From positions 52,012-116,011 of the forward strand of contig NZ_PBYA01000054.1 in NCBI RefSeq assembly GCF_002729955.1: a stretch of 64,000 nucleotides of DNA. Reading direction: 5' to 3'. Under the pieces are notes generated by a model that worked only from the letters and a program-made list of their open reading frames with translations, searched no databases and was not told the origin of the DNA. The first letter of the stretch is position 1. Each line of letters opens with the position of its first letter. This DNA is from Salinisphaera sp. GTDB taxonomy: Bacteria > Pseudomonadota > Gammaproteobacteria > Nevskiales > Salinisphaeraceae. Made by a program: the position numbers and the translations under genes. Of the stretch, positions 18,650-26,393 are shown in pieces.

Positions 18650-18684
18650 GAAGGCTAGGCGTTATCTCGGAGGGGATAATAGGA

Positions 18685-19524
18685 ATGTCAGTGAAAAAGT
18701 TGAGCTTCTTGCTTATCGGCGGGGTAATACTGGTAGTTTTCCTCTACGCGGCTACTATCGTCGTTCTGGCTTGGCCGTTAAAAGAACTTTCGATCGCAAA
18801 TTTTGCCGTATTCGGCGATAGCTTCGGGTTTCTGAGCTCTTTGTTTTCGGGTTTGGCGTTTGTAGGGCTGATCATCACAATTGTGATGCAGAAGGACGAA
18901 CTAGCGATGCAACGTGACGAACTCAAACTGCAGAGACGGGCGTTGGAGTCTCAAGTTCAAGAGCTAGAAAGGATGTCACGCTACTCGGCACTTGACCAAG
19001 TGCGGTCTATGCTTCGTGATGCGTTGTCTCGTCTGTCCGAGAGCGGTGGGGAAGTAACCAGGCCCGAGCACTTTTTTTCGGCCATGATGCCGGGGCCAGA
19101 GTGGAAGACAATGATTGAGAGCATTCATCCACAAGAGGTAATGGAAGCTTATCAGACCCACTCAAAGAAAACCAGTCCAGCCAAGACATTCGTTGGCAGC
19201 TTTTCCGGCATCGCGAAGTTCTACTTACGCTCCGTCGGAAATGACGAGGTCGATTATGGTTTGGAGCCAAACGAGTTTATTTTTATCAATCAATCGTGGC
19301 TAAAAGACGTTCCATACATTTCTGAACATCTTCTCCCCACGGCTCAGTTTGCCGAAAGTCAGCTAAACTACGAGCCCGCGCGAAAGATGTTTGTGCTTGC
19401 ATTTCTCGTTGCCAGCCAAAAGATGGCGGGGAGTACGGACGTCGTAAAGGAAGGTTCGGTAGAGGAGCTGGTTGCTTATCTCACAAGTCGCGACAGTGCT
19501 TTGCCAGCTATTGTAAACACATAA
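18685..19524 (+). CDS. Two-helix membrane protein with coiled coil, AbiC-like
   Basis: 279 residues. Two membrane helices (about residues 7-30 and 47-68) flank a short loop with GDSFGFLSSLFSGLAF. A charged coiled coil (QKDELAMQRDELKLQRR) and a soluble C-terminal domain follow. This N-terminal arrangement is the one I know from putative phage abortive infection proteins of the AbiC type; the assignment is by pattern only. The domain of about 100-279 has no recognised catalytic motif. The gene follows the HEPN-like gene in the same direction after a 165-base gap. The ATG at 18685 is preceded by GGAGGGGATAATAGGA. Confidence 0.65.
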   Translation: MSVKKLSFLLIGGVILVVFLYAATIVVLAWPLKELSIANFAVFGDSFGFLSSLFSGLAFVGLIITIVMQKDELAMQRDELKLQRRALESQVQELERMSRYSALDQVRSMLRDALSRLSESGGEVTRPEHFFSAMMPGPEWKTMIESIHPQEVMEAYQTHSKKTSPAKTFVGSFSGIAKFYLRSVGNDEVDYGLEPNEFIFINQSWLKDVPYISEHLLPTAQFAESQLNYEPARKMFVLAFLVASQKMAGSTDVVKEGSVEELVAYLTSRDSALPAIVNT

Positions 19525-19587
19525 AAAGGGTAGGGTAATCCGGAGGACGTATGACGCGTCCCCGTCATTCGTGTAGTTTCGTCGCCC

Positions 19588-20727
19588 CTAAGTGGATTCG
19601 ACAAGTGATTTCCATTTTGCGCGAAATTCACTGGGAAGAAAGTCTTCTGCCGGTGTGAAGTTGTATTGCAAGCTATTATCGTCGCTGAAATGGATATTGT
19701 TCGGTTGAAGTCCTGCCCATAACAACGCCAAGTTTCTATCCCGCGTGCAAAGCTGAATGGGACGCGACTCATCCGTTGCGATCATCAGCAGTAGTATCTC
19801 GAGTGCGAATAGGTCGAACGCGGCGTTATACGCGTTCTTATCGTTATATCCTCCGCGAAATTTTAGCACGTTCCTTGCTGCGTTTTTTTGATTCGCGCTT
19901 GCTACCGCAATGAGCGAAGCAGTGAGTGTTATCGAGCTTGCGCTTATGTTGTGTTCGTTCGCTACGTCAAGTATCTCGTCCCAACAGGCTGCTTTGTTGC
20001 TGTGCGGAACTGGCGATTTTAGAAAGCCAGAAATAGCTTTAAGAAAGCGCGTTGTACGGGAAAAATTTTCACTTGCATCGTTGGTTAGACCATATGCCCC
20101 AAGAAGCCGAGGCAGGTCATCGAGGACTGTCGCTTTTGGGAGGCTCGCTTTCAGTTTTTGAACGCCTTCTCGAAACCTGCTTGCGAAATCTTCAAGAGGT
20201 GGAGGGCCATCGTACGGCGATTCCATCGCGTAAAGCATTGGGTTAATAATTATGTGCGAACCATACAGGTGCTCGACCAAGTCGTTGCGAATAGCTTTCT
20301 TATTGCCATTTTTCTTATTTCGGAAGGCGCCAGTTAGGCCGTCGAATACGTTGGTGTCGAGAAGGCATATCATATTTGGCGTTGCGCAACCGTAAAGCAT
20401 TGGCAGCCACCCGCCCTGGACAAGTCCGAAATAACCAGTGGTTGCCTGATTCTTGAGCGTAAATTTACTCCGAATATTTCCTTCAGGCATTTCGAAACTC
20501 GAATCTAAGCGCTTTGCTTGCGTTATCTCTAGGTCTATCTCCACTGGAGGCTTTTTGGGGAGCGTTCTCAAACACTCGTATGAGAGCGGTTTAAAAAAAA
20601 TATCCGAGAGGAGAAGGGTTTTCGGCTCGCTGCTATCATCAGCTTCATCTTCTCGATATTCTAAGATAAGCCCGCGTGAGCTTGGTAAGCCTGAGGTGTT
20701 CGGTTGTTTAACTGGAAAACGTCGCAT
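19588..20727 (-). CDS. PIN-like domain protein of unknown function
   Basis: 379 residues, no signal or membrane helix. The N-terminal 110 residues are unrecognised. From about 118 the layout suits a PIN-like nuclease: hydrophobic strand then Asp124 in MICLLDTNVFD, an Asp305/Glu310 pair in FDLFALE, and Asp330 in QLCTRDRNL before a hydrophobic helix. These spaced acidic residues could form a metal site for RNA cleavage. It is AT-rich like its island neighbours and convergent with the AbiC-like gene. A toxin, a defence nuclease or an RNA-processing enzyme are all possible; no antitoxin is evident. Confidence 0.6.
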   Translation of the reverse strand: MRRFPVKQPNTSGLPSSRGLILEYREDEADDSSEPKTLLLSDIFFKPLSYECLRTLPKKPPVEIDLEITQAKRLDSSFEMPEGNIRSKFTLKNQATTGYFGLVQGGWLPMLYGCATPNMICLLDTNVFDGLTGAFRNKKNGNKKAIRNDLVEHLYGSHIIINPMLYAMESPYDGPPPLEDFASRFREGVQKLKASLPKATVLDDLPRLLGAYGLTNDASENFSRTTRFLKAISGFLKSPVPHSNKAACWDEILDVANEHNISASSITLTASLIAVASANQKNAARNVLKFRGGYNDKNAYNAAFDLFALEILLLMIATDESRPIQLCTRDRNLALLWAGLQPNNIHFSDDNSLQYNFTPAEDFLPSEFRAKWKSLVEST

Positions 20728-20783
20728 GAATGATAGACCGTTGCATAAAAGGGGGCAGGCTGAGATATTTCGGCTATTTCGTG

Positions 20784-20829
20784 TATCTGGGGAGAGTATA
20801 CCGAACTCAGTAATGACTAGGCCGGCGGT
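20784..20829 (+). repeat. Dispersed repeat copy A
   Basis: One of three direct copies of a roughly 45-base unit with consensus core CCGAACTCAGTAAT preceded by GGGGA(C/G)AGTATA and followed by TAGGCCGGC. It lies upstream of the PIN-like gene, between that gene's start and the truncated ORF. Confidence 0.8.
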
Positions 20830-20985
20830 GTGGATTTCCGAGCTTGTATAGGTTATTTCGCCACAATCGACCGCATCGCCGCGACTTGAGTACTACGCCG
20901 ATTAATGCGTCTGACACGTCGGATGGTCATAATAAACATCTGACTTGGTTTTGCCGGGTTCGATGTGCACCTATCGGGGGAGAGC

Positions 20986-21111
20986 ATGAATTTTCTACGA
21001 CCTGCTGTTATTGCCAGCCTCTTGGTCTTAAGCGGTATTTCCAACGCAATGCCCGATTCGGGCGGCACTCCGGGAATCCGGGGGCAGTACACCGAACTCA
21101 GTAATGGTTAG
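20986..21111 (+). pseudogene. Signal-peptide ORF cut short by repeat copy B
   Basis: A strong GGGGGAG ribosome binding site precedes an ATG that opens a convincing signal peptide (MNFLRPAVIASLLVLSGISN, then AMPDSGG). After about 30 codons the reading frame runs into repeat copy B and stops at TAG 21109-21111, giving 41 residues whose last dozen are repeat-derived. This looks like the 5' end of a secreted-protein gene whose remainder was lost or displaced. The original product is not recognised. Confidence 0.55.
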
Positions 21112-21121
21112 GCCGGCAGTA
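21075..21121 (+). repeat. Dispersed repeat copy B
   Basis: The second copy of the GGGGxCAGTAxACCGAACTCAGTAAT...TAGGCCGGC unit, with the same orientation as A and C. It truncates the signal-peptide ORF. About 10 bases later comes TAATAGGGGACAGACCCCG (21125-21143), a short palindrome of the type often seen beside REP-associated transposases. Confidence 0.8.
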
Positions 21122-21178
21122 GCGTAATAGGGGACAGACCCCGTTTTCTCGTTAGCCTCTAGCAAGGCAATTGGTTAG

Positions 21179-21716
21179 GAGAGGCGAGGCCCGCGTCGAG
21201 CGCGCGTTTTGTTACCGGGTGCGCCTATTCATGTAATTCAGCGTGGCAATAACCGCCAGGCCTGCTTTTTCGCGGACGACGACCACCGATTTTGTCTGGA
21301 ATGGCTGCACGAGTATGCGTCGAAGGAAGCGTGCCGGATATACGCTTTCGTTCTGATGCCCAGCCACGTGCATCTGTTACTTACTTCGGAAAGCGTCGTC
21401 GGGCCGGGTCGGCTCATGAAGCGTCTGGGTCAGCGCTACGTGCAGTACATTAACCGTACATACCAGCGGAGCGGTACCCTTTGGGTATCCGGGGACAGTA
21501 TACGGAACTCGGTAATAGCTAGGCCGGCAAAGGGGATCGCCGAATCAGAACCGAGCCGTGGCGGACTCGCGCCCGGTGGGTCGATGAGATTAGATCGCGC
21601 GGCGACCGACAGTTACTTACTCGGGCCGAGCGATTCTAGGCGCAGGTCGAGCGGCAGCGGAGCTGCGGCGTCATGGCTTGAAAGCCAGGCCTTACCAAGA
21701 AGGCGGAATCAAAGCT
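21179..21716 (+). pseudogene. Decayed REP-associated (IS200-like, Y1) transposase
   Basis: The N-terminal part reads as a RAYT/Y1 transposase: LLPGAPIHVIQRGNNRQACFF, then YAFVLMPSHVHLLLT with the HVH metal site, then RYVQYINRTYQRSGTLW. At 21485 repeat copy C interrupts the frame just where the transposase usually continues after SGTLW. Remnants of the C-terminal end are readable in another frame (AQVERQ..., KPGLTKKAESKLG) with internal stops near 21638 and 21676. No ATG precedes the conserved start; the only candidate is TTG at 21209. The gene is therefore broken in at least two ways and should be inactive. Confidence 0.8.
21485..21530 (+). repeat. Dispersed repeat copy C, inside the transposase gene
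   Basis: The third copy, reading TATCCGGGGACAGTATACGG then AACTCGGTAAT...TAGGCCGGC, inserted in the transposase frame. All three copies have the same orientation within 750 bases. Confidence 0.8.
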
Positions 21717-21718
21717 AG

Positions 21719-22036
21719 GGCCTTGATCGAAACCCTGGTCTGTGCCCGTTTGCGTGCCCACGCGCTGATTGTTGATTAGCTATCAAGAGCGCCGCTTCGT
21801 TCCATAGCCTGCACTGACGAACGGGCGGGGTAGACACGCGGTCTGCGCGGGCTATCTCCTCTAATAAATGCGTTTGCGCTGCCGATAACTTCACTGCGGT
21901 TGCCGACTTTGGCGGCGTGCGTTACAGCCCGGCCCGTGGGATGTGGCGTGTATCAAGGCGCGGCTGCGATACATAGGCGGCGCTTAGAGCCCGCCAACAA
22001 CTCGCGCTGCAACGGGAAACAAGACAAAGGACAAGT
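21719..22036. other. Gene-free stretch between the decayed transposase and a diguanylate cyclase
   Basis: About 320 bases without a credible ORF or recognised RNA. It is less AT-rich than the island to the left and so probably holds the island's right border. A clean integration site or tRNA fragment is not visible. Confidence 0.5.
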
Positions 22037-23263
22037 ATGGCGCGTCATCAGGAGTGGCCCTGGCGTAATCTCGATCGGTACGGGTTGACGCTGACCAACC
22101 CGATGGACTGGCGTGCGATCGATCGGCACATATTGCTGGCGATGCTCGTGATGCTCGCCCCGCTATGCTTGGGGGGCTATCTGCTGGGAACACTTGCGAT
22201 AGCGCCGGAATTCCTGCACATCGATGTGGCGATCGCGCTCCTGGCTTTCTATGCCGTGTTCAGCGTGGTGTTTGGCAGCCTTATCACCAGCGCGTTCTTT
22301 CTGCGCCGCCAGGTCGACGAATGGCGCAGCTTTGAATACGTCGTCATCTACGGCTTTATCGTGGTCGTGCTGGTCACCGGTTATCTAACCGGGACCTATC
22401 TATCGCACGCACTGCTACTGCTGCTTCTCGGGGTTAATATCACCAGCGCGCTTTCCGACGTCGACAAAATCCGCGTTGCGTACTGGCAAGTCGGTGCGGT
22501 GCTAATTTTCATGACCGGCGTGAACCTGCTCGGCTGGACGGCGTATGCCCCGCTTTTCAGCCAGTCCGTATACAGCCCGGCTGGCGTGCCATTCATGGGC
22601 TGGTTCTTCGCCGAAACTCTTCTCGCCACCATCGTCGGCGCACTGGTCTACCTGGTCACTTCGGCGATCAAGCGTTGGGTGGTCCGTGAGGAATTATTCA
22701 AGAACATGTCCAAGACGGATGGGCTGACCCAGTTGACCAACCGCAGCACGTTCATCGATCAGGCAAGCAAGGAGCTCGCCCGCGGCAAGCGTTTTGTAGA
22801 CGAGTCCCGCCCGTGGATAAGCTGCGTGATGATCGACCTGGATCATTTCAAAGAGATCAACGACACCCTCGGTCATGCGGCCGGCGATGCCACGCTCGTC
22901 GACGTATCCCGGATCCTGAAGAACAACGTTCGCGACTACGACGAGGTAGGCCGCTACGGCGGTGAGGAGTTTTCGGTAATGTTGCCGGCCACCGGCCCGG
23001 CAAAGGCGCGCGCCATCGCCGAGCGATTGCGGCATGCGATCGAAGCATCGGAGGTCCATTACGGCGACCGCCCCATCCGCTATACCGCAAGCTTCGGTGT
23101 CGCCTCTCAACGATATGCCCAACTCGAAGAACTTAACGACCTGCTCAAGGAGGCCGACGCCGCACTCTACGATGCCAAGCGATCCGGTCGAAACCGCGTC
23201 GTTTTCTATGATCCCGAGGTCGGCGCGGGGCAAAGGCGGAAGAAGGTCAAGGCGCTCGGCTGA
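22037..23263 (+). CDS. Membrane-bound diguanylate cyclase (GGDEF)
   Basis: 408 residues. The N-terminal part (about 30-215) is a membrane sensor region of about six helices, resembling the MASE class without a firm assignment. The GGDEF domain (about 225-390) starts SKTDGLTQLTNR and has the active motif GGEEF at 308-312 and Mg-binding IDLDHFKEIND. RxxD at 299-302 sits five residues before GGEEF, the usual inhibitory I-site, so product feedback is likely. It makes c-di-GMP from two GTP. It stands alone with no obvious operon partner. Confidence 0.9.
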   Translation: MARHQEWPWRNLDRYGLTLTNPMDWRAIDRHILLAMLVMLAPLCLGGYLLGTLAIAPEFLHIDVAIALLAFYAVFSVVFGSLITSAFFLRRQVDEWRSFEYVVIYGFIVVVLVTGYLTGTYLSHALLLLLLGVNITSALSDVDKIRVAYWQVGAVLIFMTGVNLLGWTAYAPLFSQSVYSPAGVPFMGWFFAETLLATIVGALVYLVTSAIKRWVVREELFKNMSKTDGLTQLTNRSTFIDQASKELARGKRFVDESRPWISCVMIDLDHFKEINDTLGHAAGDATLVDVSRILKNNVRDYDEVGRYGGEEFSVMLPATGPAKARAIAERLRHAIEASEVHYGDRPIRYTASFGVASQRYAQLEELNDLLKEADAALYDAKRSGRNRVVFYDPEVGAGQRRKKVKALG

Positions 23264-23427
23264 TAAAAGACTGGCGCCGAGGGCGAAATGATTTAATCGC
23301 CGCCTGCGGTCGTCACGCCGATGAAAAGGTAGACTCACCAAACACCGTAGTAGACTACCCGAAGCATGTCCGTAGCCCGACCACCAAACGCGGTTTGGAC
23401 GTCGGTCATCACCGTGGGATCGTGCTC

Positions 23428-23967
23428 ATGAAAGCACAGGCTGATACGCAGCACATCGACAGCATTCTCGAACCCTGGCAGGCGACTATCGGGCGAGACT
23501 ACGACGGCTATCGGAATCACGTGGTTCGGATGGCCACGTTCTGCCTCATGCTCAAGCCGTGCAGCCCGCAGGAGCAATGGCGGATCGAGATAGCGGCTTG
23601 TTTTCACGATATCGGCATTTGGACCGCCGACACGCTCGACTACCTGCAGCCGTCCGTACCGCCGGCGCTGAGCTACCTCGATGCGCAAGGGCTATCTGAT
23701 TGGGGGCCGGAGATCACCGAAATGATTCTCGAGCACCATCGCGTTCGCGAGATCACGGACGGGTTAACGCCGCTGGTTGAAGTGTTCAGGAAAGGCGATC
23801 TCGTGGATTTCTCGAAAGGGCTGGTGCGGTTTGGCCTTCCGAGACAGGTGGTCCGAGACGTCATGCAGACTTACCCGAACGCAGGATTTCACCGGATGCT
23901 CGTCAAGGCTGCCGGGAAGTGGTTTGTTAAACACCCCTTCAATCCAGTGCCGATGATGAAATGGTGA
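23428..23967 (+). CDS. HD-domain phosphohydrolase-like protein
   Basis: 179 residues. The HD metal motif is visible: an early His in YDGYRNHVVRM, the HD pair in ACFHDIGIW, and a later ILEHHRVRE His pair. Small soluble HD proteins hydrolyse nucleotides or phosphoesters; the substrate cannot be told. ATG 23428 is chosen over the in-frame start at 23395. It is isolated between the diguanylate cyclase and a GNAT gene with short gaps. Confidence 0.8.
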   Translation: MKAQADTQHIDSILEPWQATIGRDYDGYRNHVVRMATFCLMLKPCSPQEQWRIEIAACFHDIGIWTADTLDYLQPSVPPALSYLDAQGLSDWGPEITEMILEHHRVREITDGLTPLVEVFRKGDLVDFSKGLVRFGLPRQVVRDVMQTYPNAGFHRMLVKAAGKWFVKHPFNPVPMMKW

Positions 23968-24073
23968 CGTACCGCGACCCCGAGCGCGTTCTAGCGCTGG
24001 TCGAGCCAAGCAACGCGATTCGGTATTAGACGCGGATAGCACGCCTGGAGCTGGTCATAGGCTTTAACGCAAG

Positions 24074-24526
24074 ATGGATGCGAACTCGCCGGAACTGAAG
24101 TTCAGAGTCTCGACAGACTCGGACGCGGACTATCTGTATGCGCTCATCGAGGAGACGATGCGCCCGTACATTGAAGCGACCTATGGGCACTGGAATGCCG
24201 ATGGAGCCCGTGGTTTCGCAAATTCCGCGTCTGCATCGGGCGATTTTTCTATCATCAACGTCCGTGACGCTCGGGCGGGCGCTATTAGCGTTTCGATACA
24301 TGAAACGTATATTGAGCTCGCGCAGCTTTTTCTGGAGCCGCGGTTTCAATATCGAGGCATTGGTAGGCGGCTGGTCAATGACCTCATCGCGCAGGCGGGG
24401 GCAGAGTCGAAGTCGATCCAGCTTCGTGTGATCAAATCCAACCCGGCCGCCGCCTTTTACCGGCGGCTAGGGTTTGAGGTAGTCTCTGAAGATCGTCATC
24501 GCTTTTTCATGCGCTACGAGATCTGA
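24074..24526 (+). CDS. GNAT-family N-acetyltransferase
   Basis: 150 residues, a single acetyltransferase fold. The acetyl-CoA loop is in LEPRFQYRGIGRRLVNDLI (Q/R-x-x-G-x-G/A), followed by VIKSNPAAAFYRRLGFEVV, which is typical of the last two motifs. The acceptor is unknown. It follows the HD gene in the same direction by about 100 bases. Confidence 0.88.
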   Translation: MDANSPELKFRVSTDSDADYLYALIEETMRPYIEATYGHWNADGARGFANSASASGDFSIINVRDARAGAISVSIHETYIELAQLFLEPRFQYRGIGRRLVNDLIAQAGAESKSIQLRVIKSNPAAAFYRRLGFEVVSEDRHRFFMRYEI

Positions 24527-24701
24527 CCGCGCGTTTGGCCTATGGCTTCGCGGCAAAACCCTCAATCGATCGTGCGAGTTTCACGTGCCTCAGCGGGCTT
24601 CTCGGCCGGGGCATTCGTCAAGCGCGCTTTGATCCCGAAAGGTGAGTGTGAACGAGTAGCCAGGCGAGTCTATCACCACTCTCCTTTGACATCGAAATCA
24701 T

Positions 24702-25616
24702 TTACGGTTTTTCCGTCAAAGATGGTTCCGCGCTGCCTGAGGCGACAACACCAAACATCGGCCCGTAGCCCCCGTGCCAGGAGGCGTCGTATCGGTTGAG
24801 GGCGGGGCTGTATATGCCGGCACCGCGGCCGCCGTCGAGGAACAGGGCGTTGGGGCATTTGAGCTGATCCCGGAACAGGCGGGCGAAGTCGTGGAAGTTG
24901 ACGAGGCTTTCGCTGATGGCGAATTGGACTTCGCCGTTTCTGCACACGCCGACGCCGCTACGGCGGGTGACCGAGGTCGAGCCCTCGATGAGCGCCGGGT
25001 GTAGCGTGTTGTCGATGACGAGCATCGGCCCGGACTGGGTGGCGAAACGCGGCGATCGACCGGCCTCGGCATAGGCGGCGGTCGTGAGGATGCCCGCATG
25101 GTCGTGTTCGAGATAGAACACGCCGTTGGGTTGCTTGTAGAAATTGGGCACGCGGGCCGGCGCGGCATCGATGGTGCGGGTGTTCAACCGGCGCAGGGTT
25201 TCGCCGTTCTCGATATACAGCCCGACGGGCACGAAGTCGGTGGTGTACATCCCGGCATTCAGGGCGAATTGCAGCGTATCGCCGCGGGCCTGTATTTCGT
25301 CGGCGAGGCGGTCGAATTGGCGGTACGGTTCGCCGTGCGCGTCGCGCCAGAACAGGCGTAGATCGCCGGTCGCGGGATCGAAATCGCAGACGATATACGC
25401 GTTGTGCTCGAACGATTCGCGATGGCAGCCGTTCGGCTCGGTGGCGCCAGCGCTCGACATGAGGGTGAGCGATAGCAGAAGGAGCACAAGAACGGCGCGT
25501 ATTGCAGCCGTGAAGCGCCTGCGGTGCGGCGGCTCGTGCCTGTCGCGTGTCGAGCGATGCAGGACATGCACATGGGCAGCGCTTGGGTGCGGGCGAAGAG
25601 CGGCAGGGTTTTGCAT
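24702..25616 (-). CDS. Secreted phosphodiester glycosidase-like (NAGPA/DUF2233) protein
   Basis: 304 residues from ATG 25616. A basic N-region of about 40 residues precedes a strong signal/anchor segment (AVLVLLLLSLTLMSSAGA). The domain shows the family's hallmarks: FALNAGMYTTDF..PVGLYIENGE, NGVFYLEHD, SGPMLVIDN and NALFLDGGRGAGIYSP. Relatives remove GlcNAc from phosphodiesters or occur near exopolysaccharide genes; the role here is open. The start is uncertain: the N-region before the hydrophobic core is long, and a longer ORF up to 26108 overlaps the divergent SnoaL-like gene and is not credible. Confidence 0.78.
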   Translation of the reverse strand: MQNPAALRPHPSAAHVHVLHRSTRDRHEPPHRRRFTAAIRAVLVLLLLSLTLMSSAGATEPNGCHRESFEHNAYIVCDFDPATGDLRLFWRDAHGEPYRQFDRLADEIQARGDTLQFALNAGMYTTDFVPVGLYIENGETLRRLNTRTIDAAPARVPNFYKQPNGVFYLEHDHAGILTTAAYAEAGRSPRFATQSGPMLVIDNTLHPALIEGSTSVTRRSGVGVCRNGEVQFAISESLVNFHDFARLFRDQLKCPNALFLDGGRGAGIYSPALNRYDASWHGGYGPMFGVVASGSAEPSLTEKP

Positions 25617-25877
25617 GGGGCGATCGTACTCCAGCCCGCGTTGCGTTCGGAACTGGTCGGCAGCCAGCGGGCGAAACGAGCCGGATAACGCTCGTATGTC
25701 GGCGTGCACCGGGCCTGCCGATACGGCCGCTGAGTCGGCCGCGTGCTTTGTTGTGTGTTTGCTCGCCCGTTTGCCGCGCGTGGTGCGAGCCCGGGGCGAT
25801 GATATATCGCAACCGATAATCTGCCGCTGGCTATAGGATGTCGCCCGTATTCGTCGTAAGAGTTCTGGAGTAGAGAC

Positions 25878-26231
25878 GTGGATAAGGACAAGGCACAGGC
25901 ATTCGCGCAGGCGTGGTTGGCGGCATGGAATGCCCATGACCTGGACGGGATTCTTGCCCATTACGAAGACGATTTCGAAATGTCGTCGCCCGCGATCAGC
26001 CGGTTGACCGGCGAAGCCTCGGGCCGGCTGAAGGGCAAGGCCGCGGTCGGCGAATACTGGGCGGGCGCGCTCGAGAAGTTTCCGGATCTTCACTTCGAGC
26101 TGCTGCACGTGCTGTGGGGCGCCGACAGCGTGACGCTTATCTATGAGGGCGTGCTTGGGTTATCTGCCGAGGTGTTTCATTTCTCGCCATCGGGCAAGGT
26201 CGCGAGGGCGTTTGCGCACTACGACCTGTAG
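25878..26231 (+). CDS. SnoaL/NTF2-like domain protein
   Basis: 117 residues from a GTG with CTGGAG nine bases upstream. The pattern AWLAAWNAHDLDGILAHYEDDFEMSSP, followed later by GKAAVGEYWAGAL, is that of small SnoaL-like cone-fold proteins that act as isomerases or ligand-binding subunits. The substrate is not predictable. It is divergent from the glycosidase-like gene. Confidence 0.82.
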   Translation: MDKDKAQAFAQAWLAAWNAHDLDGILAHYEDDFEMSSPAISRLTGEASGRLKGKAAVGEYWAGALEKFPDLHFELLHVLWGADSVTLIYEGVLGLSAEVFHFSPSGKVARAFAHYDL

Positions 26232-26393
26232 CGAGCAAATGCGGGGGCGGTCGTGGCCGGGCGCTGTTGTTTCGATATGGTGCCGATGCTTGGCAAGGCC
26301 TTTGGCCCGCAACGGCTGGCGATGTTTTGGACGGGCACGTTATCGATTGCTCTTCCGCCATCATCGTAGGTGCCGGCGTAAAGCGGCCTCGCT

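Noticed and set aside
18520..18684. Integron attC site between the HEPN-like and AbiC-like genes
   Set aside because: The hairpin followed by TAGGCGTTAT resembles the right half of an attC, but no matching RYYYAAC box was found at the left, no second attC follows the next gene, the third gene is on the other strand, and no integrase is seen.
20844..21104. An 86-residue ORF on the plus strand
   Set aside because: It has no ribosome binding site, no recognisable similarity, and overlaps the better supported signal-peptide ORF in another frame.
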